In this document: positions 1-8,543 of the stretch, piece after piece
Layout of the letters: every line of letters begins with the position of its first letter
Numbering within the stretch: the first letter of the stretch is position 1
Origin: Pontederia crassipes
Taxonomy: Eukaryota; Streptophyta; Magnoliopsida; Commelinales; Pontederiaceae
NCBI GenBank assembly: GCA_030549335.1
Contig: CM060189.1
Coordinates: 53,872,953 to 53,936,952 of the forward strand
Direction of reading: 5' to 3'
DNA: 64,000 nucleotides
The notes under the pieces: model-generated
What the model was told of the DNA's origin: nothing
The model's database searches: none
What the model saw: the letters and a program-made list of their open reading frames with translations, nothing else
Program-made: the position numbers and the translations under genes

Positions 1-480
1 TAACCCAAGGCATTTTACACTTAACTTTTCTGTTTTGCAGAAATAAAGAGGAGAGAAATCAGATCCATCCATAATGCCAAAGTTCAAGGAGTACCCTTGC
101 CCCTATTTCTGATTTTTACTCTGAAAACTTAATGATAACTGATAATATCTTTCTCATTATGCTTCATTGATCATATCATCATCTGAACTTACATTCATAT
201 TAGTTATCCAAATCTGCTATAGCCCAATTTCAGTGAATTTCAGAAATTTCCAATGCATTGTTGAAATTCTGCACTCAAAAATCTGATTAGTTGCAAATCT
301 GCCACTCCACTGATATCCTTTGTTTCTCTACAGGATTAGTTGCGACTAATGGAGATTGGACCACCCAAAGCTACTGGATTAAATGCCAAGAGAATTCAAG
401 GCCAAATTTCATGCATTTCACTCCCACCCACCCCCTCTCCCTTGCATTTTATTTTCAACCCTGAGGACAGTGTTGAGAAT

Positions 481-493
481 AAGCTTGGGGGAG
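481..493 (+). other. Upstream copy of a polypurine-tract-like motif
   Basis: aagcttgggggag lies ~1 kb before the true polypurine tract at 1483-1495. The same doubled arrangement occurs at 5534/6406 and 32181/33082. It could prime internal plus-strand synthesis; that role is inferred. Confidence 0.5.
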
Positions 494-1010
494 GCAACCT
501 GGTGCTTTTCTAACCTTTACACTATGTTTTCAATTGATTTTAATGCCCATTTATCATTTCATACCAATTTATTAGTAGATTTTGCATGTTATCATTGGTT
601 TTCACAAGTTATCGCTCGGTTATCATTTTTTGAACCCAACTCAATTCTGAATTCATTTTGACTCTGAAATGGGTAGGATACTTCATTATGACAGTGAGTG
701 CTCTCCAATACCAAGTTGGCCATTAGCCTTCTTGCTTCAATTGACAATTTAAATTCAGATGCATTTGAATGAATTTTCAGCTGAAATTTTTCTTTTTTGT
801 GGATTAACACTAGCTACATTCATGGATTAATTGGAAAGTAGAAGATGTCTAGAAATGAGTCAAGGATCTTGCTGCCATGTTAAATAGGAATTCTTAACTA
901 TTTGCATTTAAGGATCTAACCTATACTTGAGTTTGAACCATTGCTCATTTCATGAACAGAATGGAAAAGAAAGAAAAAGGAAAATGAAAAGTTGCATGCA
1001 TAGAAAAAAG

Positions 1011-1044
1011 GAAGAGAGCAAAAGTTCCAAAGGAATCTCTCTTC
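1011..1044 (+). repeat. Hairpin repeat unit 1 (leader/3' UTR of element A)
   Basis: Arms gaagagag (1011-1018) and ctctcttc (1037-1044) are perfect reverse complements. An inner ttcc/ggaa stem closes on an aaa loop. Unit 2 starts 62 bp downstream. Confidence 0.6.
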
Positions 1045-1070
1045 AATGCAAAAAGAAAAGAAAAAAAAAA

Positions 1071-1108
1071 TTTAGGAGAGCAAAACTTCCAAAGGAATCT
1101 CTCCTAAA
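1071..1108 (+). repeat. Hairpin repeat unit 2, with compensatory stem changes
   Basis: The arms pair over 10 bp (tttaggagag at 1071-1080 with 1099-1108). The centre (ttccaaaggaat) matches unit 1, but the outer stem differs at both partners, so pairing is kept although sequence is not. Confidence 0.6.
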
Positions 1109-1482
1109 GAAAAAGAATAAAAATCAGGTGCTAAACCTGTTTATTTGCATCTCATGAATAAAAGTCTGGTTTTCAAACCTGTTTAAGCAAAGGAAGAAAA
1201 ATTTGTTCATGAAAAGATTAATGTTTCAAACTTCTTAGTAAAGATGACAATCCTTGCAATCTAAATTAGTCAATGTTAGTACTTCTATCATGGCTTAAAT
1301 TTGCTCTAACCTTTGTGATTCCTTAGCTAGAATTTGGGATTGGAAAGAATGGGATGGAATGTTAGCCAAGTGGGAAACTCATTAGGTCTTGTTCAGCTGA
1401 TCTTTCTATTCATTTGTGGATGGCAAATTCAAATTCATCCTTAATTTCTGAATGTTTTGCTTGAGGACAAGCAAAAGGCTAA

Positions 1483-1495
1483 ACTTGGGGGAGTT
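1483..1495 (+). other. Polypurine tract of element A
   Basis: acttgggggagtt directly precedes tgatcac, where the LTR starts. The plus-strand primer is expected exactly here, and the other two Tat/Athila-type elements of the window use the same junction. Confidence 0.7.
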
Positions 1496-1684
1496 TGATC
1501 ACTATATGTTTCTAACCCATTTTAGATGCTTTTCACACATATCGAGTCCCACTTTTGCCTATATTTGGGCCAATTACACTTGGAATGCATACATTGTGAT
1601 AATTATTGATATTCCTCATTTCATACTTAATTCCATGTGCTTAGAGGTTCTGAAATGCCAAAATCCATTAATATTTAAATTCTA

Positions 1685-2205
1685 TGCCAAGTTATCATTT
1701 TGAGGACAAGTTATCATTATTATATGTCAAGTTATCATTATTTTGAGTGAGTTGAATTCCAGTGATTATTCTGTCCTAAATTCATCATATTCATGTATAA
1801 ATCATATTTGGATAGTCACATCTCAACTTGTGCAAAGTTTTAAGTCCATTTGAACAAGTTATCGTTTTTCAAGTGCCAAGTTATCGTTAAAGGGCAATTC
1901 TATCATTTCAACATGCAAAACCATTAATTCTGCATAGGGATCTTCAGCAATCATCTTGTTATTGTTTTAACTCATTGTTGGTCAAATTTCATCACATTTG
2001 GATAACCACAACTCAAGTTATCACAAGTTATCGTTTTTAAGTCATATTAGTTATCGTTTTTGGGCACCCAAGTTATCACTTCCTAAAAATCTCATTCATA
2101 TTTAATTTTTGATTGCACTCATTGTTGCTCTAGTCCATTTGATGCTTCTAATGCTTTGAATCATTTGCATTTGGATAATTTCCATGATTTGTGACAAGTT
2201 ATCAT
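1685..2205 (+). repeat. Cluster of caagttatc(g/a) motifs in the LTR upstream region
   Basis: About ten copies of (c)aagttatc followed by a or g occur in ~500 bp, e.g. near 1690, 1707, 1728, 1855, 1877, 2011, 2020, 2046, 2068 and 2190. On the other strand each reads GATAACTT, which contains the GATAA core of plant I-box/GATA-type sites. The position upstream of the TATA box suits enhancer repeats; binding is inferred. Confidence 0.45.
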
Positions 2206-2524
2206 TTCCGGGTCCAAAACCATCAAGTTTTCATATAGATTTCCAATCCTACACAACATAAAATCCCTTTTGATCACTGAGCTGAGCCTACTTATGGTTC
2301 TTACCCTTATTTGTTTATTTATTATTAGAAGACATTGATACTTGCTGTTATGTGCCTTCTAGCAGGTGGAATAGGACTGAAAAAGGGAGAAAAAGGAGGG
2401 GGGACCACTTGCTTTTTGAGCTGTCCAAAAAGCTGTCACTGCAGATTCTTCCAGGACCAGGACACATGGCTGCAATCAAAGGATTAGAACATTCTGATGC
2501 TGATCCAAAGGTGGAGAGGAGTCA

Positions 2525-2531
2525 TATAAAA
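2525..2531 (+). promoter_or_regulatory. Probable TATA box of the element A LTR
   Basis: tataaaa, in catataaaagg context, is the clearest TATA box in this LTR. It would place the transcript start near 2555-2565 and the hairpin array within the RNA leader. Confidence 0.45.
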
Positions 2532-2868
2532 GGTGAAATTTCTGGAGGAGAGAGGGGGGCTGAACATTGAGGGTTTGGAGCAAGAAAAGAGGGCGGCTGC
2601 TGTGGAGCTGGTGCTGGACTTGCTGCTGCTGGCCGAGAGCTTCAAGCATCAATGATTTGTATCTGTTTCTCATTCTTTTTTATGTCAAGCTTTGTAAACA
2701 TGATGAGCTAAACTCCATTTCTTCTAGGATAGGGTATTAGTTTAGATTAGTTTTAGATGGATATGAACTGGTTTATAATCCTGCACTGAAATTAATCCTG
2801 ATTTCAGATTTCAGAAATGTTCTACATTGATTTATGCTATGTTGTCATTAGATCCATGTGTAATTGAT

Positions 2869-4174
2869 GATTGAGAAATCTTATTTGATCTAAACATCTT
2901 TCAGGAATGAATTATGAGATAATATCAGATTTCTGGATTTAATTTAATTACAAACTTGATTTTTGAACTCTGATTTCCTAGTTTCCTGAATTTCTAAATC
3001 TGAATCTGATTTGTGTGGCTATTGAATCTATTCTTCACTCACAATCTGATTAATTGAGTCCTTGGGAAGTTGCTATTGTTTCTATCTTGTTCAGGAATGA
3101 ATCAAGATGTTTGGACAATCATTTGACTCAAATCAGATTGTTCCACTGATTTCTGAAATGAAAACTGAATTCTGATTTTTCTGATTTCTTATTGAAATAT
3201 GTTTTCCCAATTGAGTTCCTTGATTTCTTCCAATCACTGATAAGTGAACTTTAAGGATGTCTTGCAGTCCAGAGATGGGTCAAGAATCAGTTGGTAAATC
3301 AGATTTCCATTGATTTAAAATTCTGATTTCTGAAATACTGATTTCCTAGTCTTTGGTTTTCTGATTTTTCTGAACTTGATTTTTGGAACTGTTGAATCTG
3401 TTTGTCATTGAGGATTGGATTAATTGAATAGCTGAGAGGCTAGTATTTACTCTAATCTTATTCAGAAATGTATTAAGATGTTTGACAACTTAAGGTTCAA
3501 TTCTGTTTTTCCAGAATCTGATTTCTGAATTTATTCAGAAATCTGTTCTTCTAATTTTTCTTCTGGTTAGAATCTGATTTGCCAAATGAGCATCCTTATG
3601 TCATCAAATCATCGAGAGGTGTACTATGGGAATCTCTTGTAGTCCAGAAATGGATCAAGAGGCATTTGGCAAGCCTGAATTCTAAGGGTCTTGTTGCTGA
3701 TTTTTTCGAATTGCAGAATCTTGTTTTCTAGTTTCTATTTAAATTCTGATTTTAATTGTTAAGCCTCAACTTAATCCACTGCTGAGAAGTAGTCATTAGG
3801 TCATCCTTGAGATCTAGAGATAGGTCCAGGAGCAATGGCAATTGTGAATTTCTGTGGTCATATGCTTTGCACTTCCAATTGAGTTGTGTTTGTGTGGATT
3901 TCATTTTATTTTACAACCGAGAGGTTGAATTTAAATCCCCATGGAATTCAGAGATGAATCAAGGAGCACAAGCACTATAATTGGGTAGATTTCATCCTGG
4001 TTTGGTTGATTGGAATGATTCCATCTTTTTATGATTGCAATTGCATGTTATCATTCCAAAACTTCCTTGAATTGTAAAAATCAGCAATGAACTTCCAATT
4101 GAGCTGAATGATAACTTGATTTTCAGTGAGGACCCTCTATTGATTTAATCTAGCTAACAACTATATGAGAATAT
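2869..4174 (+). repeat. Array of GAGA-loop hairpins within degenerate ~130-250 bp repeats
   Basis: Seven short hairpins are listed by stem/loop/stem: gatt-GAGA-aatc (2869-2880), tcact-GATA-agtga (3234-3247), tagct-GAGA-ggcta (3429-3442), catc-GAGA-ggtg (3610-3621), actgct-GAGA-agtagt (3778-3793), caacc-GAGA-ggttg (3914-3927), atat-GAGA-atat (4163-4174). A decayed unit sits near 3060-3072. Most are followed ~25-40 nt later by a box resembling cagaaatgNatcaaga (near 2903, 3090, 3270, 3465, 3650, 3815, 3948). Stems share almost no sequence while loop and pairing persist. Confidence 0.6.
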
Positions 4175-4649
4175 GTTACTTACTTAGAGGCCAATTGAGC
4201 TGTGGGAGCAGCCATTTTCAGATTGAATCAAAAGTTGGACATTTTATGATAACTTGATCCATTCTATCCTTAACTAATTTAGATGAACCACAAATCCTAG
4301 AAGAACCTTCCTCATTGATAGTTAAACATTTCTAGCCATTAATTTAGCATTTATAATTCAGTTTTGCAAAAGTTTCCAAAATCCCAAACCTGTTATCATT
4401 CTGCACTAGTTAAAAAAATCTGTTTTCACTACTAATCAAAAATATGTTTTTGCTACCTTAATTAGGATTAATCTAAACTGTTTGTAGGTAGTCTAGGACT
4501 TTGAATCTTTGTGGATACGACAACCTGAGTCTACTACAACTTACCTGTGCACTTGCAGCTAGTGAGTTGGGAGACCAAAAAAATGAAAAAATTGACCTTT
4601 TTCTTAATTTCAGCAAGTTATCACTAGAAGACCCAAATATCACTATCAT

Positions 4650-5190
4650 GCACCTAGTCGGCCACAACCTGAAGAACCATGTTCTTCGATATCTTCATAT
4701 TCTTACCAACACTATCTTAATCCGCCCCAATAAATACAAGAGGTACCTTGTCTTTGCCGATGAGCTTTTTATTCTCTCGTGTCTGCTGTCTAGTACAGAG
4801 ATTAACCTTGCCTTGTTCTTCCTGCAAAGTCTGATCACAGAGTCAACCCGTGAATTTAGTCCAATCCTCTGTGGAAACGTCATCACACCCCTAGTAGAAC
4901 ACTATGTGTTCTTAGCCAACACCATCCCCACAGCTGCCACACTTATCGACTTGGACTTTTTGATCAAGGAAGGGGTTCTTCTAACAATAAATGACCAACG
5001 ATTTTGGCGACAATCTAATTCATCGGCCCTCCTCCAAATACCTGACCCAAGACGGACCTCAATCTTGGAAGGCCAGAATTGGTGGATGACTGTTTTCATC
5101 CAGGTCACAAGGCCTATTTCAACATTACCCCCACTATTTATAGACTACAAAACCGCCTCGCAACTTCCCTCTGGCTCCAGAACCCCTTGA
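4650..5190 (+). pseudogene. C-terminal part of the Athila extra ORF (env-position / ATHILA ORF-1-like), fragment
   Basis: The reading frame starting at HLVGHNLKNH (about 4650) and ending at GSRTP (5190) matches the frame at 31347-31751 of the other Athila-like copy, with shared blocks such as SLITESTRE, NTEIN/STEIN and RRTSILEG. In Athila elements an ORF of unclear function follows integrase in the position of a retroviral env. This copy lacks its N-terminal half. It preserves ~11 residues after VGHN that are deleted, with a frameshift, in the copy at 31347. After 5190 the frame is broken, but the coiled-coil-coding tail (5270-5500, cf. 31913-32149) is still recognisable. Confidence 0.6.
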
Positions 5191-5533
5191 AGGTGAATTG
5201 TCTCTTCTTCTTCTTCATCAGCTCCGGATGTCTCTCCATCTGTACCACTCACCACATCTCAAAAATTGGACCTCATTCTGCACCAAGTAACACAACTTGC
5301 GGACGCCACAACCCGCAATCACTAGGACATCCAAGCTCTTAAAGACTAACTGCATAAGCTGGAGCAACAGAACCTGGTGCACCAACAACGAGTCCATGGA
5401 GTGGAAGATGTTCAAAATTCTGTCCTCACAACCCTCAGTGACATTCAACAAGTCACTAACCGCATCCTTGAGCTCCAACCAATTCCGAGTCCCTCTTCCT
5501 AGCATGATCGACACTGAGGTCAGAGTCGATTCT

Positions 5534-5546
5534 AAGCTTGGGGGAG
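5534..5546 (+). other. Upstream polypurine-like motif of element B
   Basis: aagcttgggggag just after the last ORF, 872 bp before the true polypurine tract; see also 481 and 32181. Confidence 0.5.
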
Positions 5547-6420
5547 AGGGCAACATGGTACATTTCTACTCTCTACTACTCTCTATTTTAACTCCCATTT
5601 TTTTTATATAATTTTACAATTTTACAATAAGATACTTCAGGTTCATCTTGTAGCTATAGCCACTGTTGCAACCCCCTGAAACTTTGTTCAAGAACATCTT
5701 GCTAGCCCCTAACCTTTTAACATATCTTGCAACCGAATTCAATGTCTAAAGTGGAAGGGTAAAGGTTGGTGGAAATTGACTAATTTGATATATTAAGAAC
5801 TTGACGACCAATCTTATTTAAGCTTGCCTCTGATTTCAAATAATTGCTAATAAGACTGTTGACGTTAATCTTCACCAGTGCAGTATGAAATAAATGAAAG
5901 AAAGCAAAAAGAAAAACAAAAAGTTAAAAACAAAAGAAAAGAGGCCAAGAGAGCCCCATAAGTTACAAAAAGGGTGCATTCCTGAGCCAAGGTGAATTTG
6001 AGTGAGTAGATCCGTAGGGGTTCATGCCTGGTACCCTAAGGGCAACTGCCCTGGGCTGTGCCGATCGAAATCCTGCTACATGAATTCACTTGAAGCATTA
6101 TGGATAATCGCATGAGTACTGGACCATTGAAAAGAAATGAGAATTCAAAGTGAAGCCTATACTGCACTGGTGGAATTAGCATTAACACTTTTCTTATTTG
6201 CCTTTCTTATTTGAATTCTTTGGTTTGAGCTAAAAAGAGGAAGTTAAAAATATCTTATTGTTAATATCCTCATTTAAGTCAGGGATGAAGGAACCGAGAA
6301 GGCACTTAAGCAAAGAATATCATGTTGATATATTAAAGGTTGGCGGGAAAGCAAGATGAAAAACCACCCCTGTCTTGAACATTGCTTGAGGATAAGAAAA
6401 AAGCTAAGCTTGGGGGAATA

Positions 6421-7509
6421 TGATCACCTCTTTATTGTACCTATAATCATTACAACTAAATCCACGAATTTATGTAAAAATTAATTATATTTAAATGTTT
6501 TTTTATCATTTTCTAGTAGAGAAGTTGAATGAGTAAAAGAGGGGACTAACAACTTTTCAAAATTTGAATTTGGAGCAGGGAATGAAATAAAAAGGGGAGG
6601 AGGAAGCCTAGAAAAGGGGAACGGAGAGGAAGGCAGAAGGGAGTGGAAGAAGGAAGACGCAGGTTTTTGAAGAAAGAAGATGAACTAAAGGAGACTTTTG
6701 ATTCCCTTGTGATGAAACTTTGTTGATGCTGACTATTATTCTGATTTTCTGATATTGCCAATCTGACTCCTCGTTTCTTATTTGTATGACACATAGCTGT
6801 TTAGGATTTATATCTGATTTCAATTAGATCGAAAGATCGATTGTTTCGATTTAAACTAATTTCACCCGAGAGGGGAATTATGTTACATTACTTGCTATGT
6901 TTCTAGTAAACTCCTGGTTATTATTTATCAACAGATCGAGAGATCTGCTAAACTGACTGTTATGAGATGAGAATCCTTACAGTCATGTGAGGTGTCAATC
7001 TGCATTCTGATCATTTGATTAAGATACAAAGAACAAATTATAGAAGATCGAGAGATTGAATTTTCTTTCTGATTAAGGATGAGAGTTTTCTTAATCAACG
7101 ATCTTAATTCAATGGTTAATAACCACTCTCTTCTTGATTTCTAGATACATCAATAGGTTAGAGTGGGATCACAAAATTAGTAAATCGGATACGATTATTG
7201 TCATAGCATCAACTAGTTCATTACGAGGGAATCTCTTCCTTCACTCTTTGATCTTTTCTTACCTTTCTTTATTATTCTTAATCCATACTCATTCATTCAT
7301 CTAATTTATTCTTTTATAATTTCATGACGACTTTTGGGATATAAGTAGATTAGGTAATTGATCTAAATCAACGTGGTTACGACACTCAGGGTTTCTACTC
7401 GACCTGTGCACATGCAGCTACGTGAATTCTTGGGTAAAATTAAAACGTGACTAGAATTACTTCTTGTGTGAAAAATCTATAATTTTGCAACTACGATCAG
7501 TTCACATCA
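6421..7509 (+). mobile_element. 3' LTR of element B (1089 bp)
   Basis: It starts tgatcacctc after the polypurine tract at 6406-6418 and ends cacatca, matching both ends of the LTR at 23880-24960. The length is 1089 bp against 1081 bp in the other element, and many differences show it is an older or separate copy. It carries the GAGA-loop hairpin array listed separately. Confidence 0.85.
6826..7097 (+). repeat. GAGA-loop hairpin array in the element B LTR (six hairpins)
   Basis: In order: gatc-GAAA-gatc (about 6827-6838); ccc-GAGA-ggg at 6865-6874 inside outer arms ctaattt/aatta; cagatc-GAGA-gatctg (6932-6947); gat-GAGA-atc (6966-6975) inside tgactgt/acagtca (6954-6985); gatc-GAGA-gatt (7046-7057, one G-U pair); and an outer stem tgattaag/cttaatca (7070-7097) around a second GAGA. 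The same six positions form hairpins in the LTRs at 23880 and 33097, with different stem bases. Confidence 0.65.
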
Positions 7510-8072
7510 CTACTCCATCGTCTCCTCCACCGCGCCCCTCTGCCGCCTCCGCCTCTGCCTCCTCCATCGCGCCCCTCTGCCTACTCCACCGCACCTCTCC
7601 TCCTCCTCCACCGCGCCCCTCCACCGCCGCCTCCACCTCCTCCACCGCCCTCCGCCTCCTACTCCTCCTCCGGCCTTCCACCGCATCCTCCGCCTCCTCC
7701 TCCACCATGCCCCTCTGCCTCCTCCACCGCGCCCCTCCGCCGCCCTCCACCGCCGCCTCCGCCTCCTCCACCGCCCTCCGCCTCCTACTCCTCCGCCGGC
7801 CTTCCATCGCATCCTCCGCCTCCTCCTCCTCCTCCTCCTCCTCCGCGGCCGCCCTCCGCCTCCTCCTCCACCGCGCCCCTCCGCCCTCCACCGCCACCTC
7901 CGCCTCCGCCTCCTCCACCGCGCTGACCTCCGCCTCCGCCGCTCTCTGCCTCCTCCTCCTCCCTCCGCTTCGTCCGCCCGCCGACTGTGCTCCTATGTCA
8001 GTCGTCGCCCACCGCCTTCCTCCACCACTGCCCGCCGCCCGCCGCCATCCCTCTCCGGTTAAGAAGGTATGA
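7510..8072. repeat. GC-rich TCC/CCG low-complexity block with a ~126-bp sub-repeat
   Basis: Almost pure pyrimidine on this strand (tcc, ccg, cct triplets). A segment containing tccgcctcctactcc recurs at 7651 and 7777, giving a ~126-bp period. Long open frames exist on both strands only because the composition lacks stop codons; they encode Ser/Pro/Ala or Glu/Arg/Gly runs. I do not call a gene. It may be the first exon or promoter region of the CACTA element that follows, but its terminal repeat is not seen. Confidence 0.6.
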
Positions 8073-8084
8073 GCCCGCCACCAT

Positions 8085-8305
8085 GTTAAGTTAATTATTA
8101 ATGCATGTAAGTTAAATACTACTTAATTACTTGAAACTATTGCTGTTAAGTTAGTAACTAATTCATGTTAACTTAAATACTACTTAATTACTTGATTGTT
8201 TTGTTGTTAAGTTAGTTACTAATGCATGTTAAGTTAAATACTACTTAATTACTTGAAACTATTGATGTTAAGTTAGTTACTAATGCAGGTTAACTTAAAT
8301 ACTAG
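8085..8305. repeat. 61-bp tandem repeat, ~3.6 copies
   Basis: gttaagtta recurs at 8085, 8145, 8206 and 8267, giving units of 60-61 bp. Units share the centre aatactacttaattacttg. It lies just upstream of the CACTA transposase region. Confidence 0.85.
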
Positions 8306-8429
8306 AACTCTTTTTGATATTTTTTTTGCATAATTTTATAACCTCTTTTTGATAATGTTCTCATAAATTTTACTAAGGATGTACTTCGACATTCTTGGTG
8401 ATAAAATGAGATTATGATTCGATGATGAA

Positions 8430-8486
8430 GTACTTGAAACATGTGATTTTGGACGTCGTAAGTTCAAAATCACACGTTTCAAGTAC
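8430..8486. repeat. 22-bp inverted repeat with 13-nt loop
   Basis: Arms 8430-8451 and 8465-8486 (left begins gtacttgaaac, right ends gtttcaagtac) are reverse complements with a single mismatch. It sits about 60 bp upstream of the first recognisable transposase codons. Confidence 0.75.
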
Positions 8487-8543
8487 ATGAATTTATTGAC
8501 ATATGGCTTAATGTTGTCCGTTACAGAAATGATAAAGCCATAT

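Larger units (their letters stand above)
1..1495 (+). mobile_element. Element A: 3' internal region of a Tat/Athila-type Ty3/gypsy retrotransposon (continues off the left edge)
   Basis: No intact protein is visible. The stretch has the layout seen downstream of the last ORF in the Athila-like element at 23880-34177: a line ending in gaggacag, then aagcttgggggag (481-493), then an A/G-rich block (950-1110), then a second purine tract directly before the LTR. The A/G-rich block contains two hairpins listed separately. The pol genes must lie left of the window. That the element belongs to the Tat/Athila branch is inferred from these motifs and from the LTR end near 4530-4560 (cctgtgcacttgcag), not from protein. 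Confidence 0.65.
1496..4613 (+). mobile_element. Long 3' LTR of element A (~3.1 kb)
   Basis: It starts tgatcac after the polypurine tract. The right edge is less sure: the conserved Tat/Athila LTR end (gtggatacgac...cctgtgcacttgcag) is at 4510-4556 and the nearest plausible CA end is at 4613, just before sequence that aligns to another element. Three zones can be seen: an AT-rich upstream part with repeated caagttatc motifs (1685-2200), a TATA box at 2525, and a downstream part holding degenerate repeats with GAGA-loop hairpins (2869-4174). No retained ORF of note; the 72-codon ORF at 2352-2570 lies across the promoter and is probably chance. Confidence 0.6.
4640..6420 (+). mobile_element. 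Element B: 3' internal region of a second Athila-like element, split by element A
   Basis: From ~4640 the sequence aligns with 31330-33096 of the Athila-like element at 23880-34177: the same C-terminal ORF, the same aagcttgggggag motif (5534-5546), the same A/G-rich stretch and conserved segment (5967-6080), and a polypurine tract at 6406-6418 before the LTR. Its left side is cut by the end of element A's LTR, so element A appears to have inserted here. The rest of element B would lie left of the window. Confidence 0.75.

Noticed and set aside
6039-6052. agggca/tgccct hairpin in the conserved 3' non-coding block
   Set aside because: The corresponding site at ~32730 has a change that breaks a pair, and the loop would be only two to four bases.
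7506-7516. cactact as the 5' end of the CACTA element
   Set aside because: Only the first six bases match the terminal repeat, it overlaps the LTR end cacatca, and no 3-bp duplication fits the 14126 end.
7464-8072. Long open frames on both strands in the TCC/CCG-rich block
   Set aside because: Low-complexity composition removes stop codons; products are Ser/Pro/Ala or Glu/Arg/Gly runs with no domain.
8085-8305. CRISPR-like array
   Set aside because: The whole 61-bp unit repeats with no unique spacers, and the DNA is eukaryotic.
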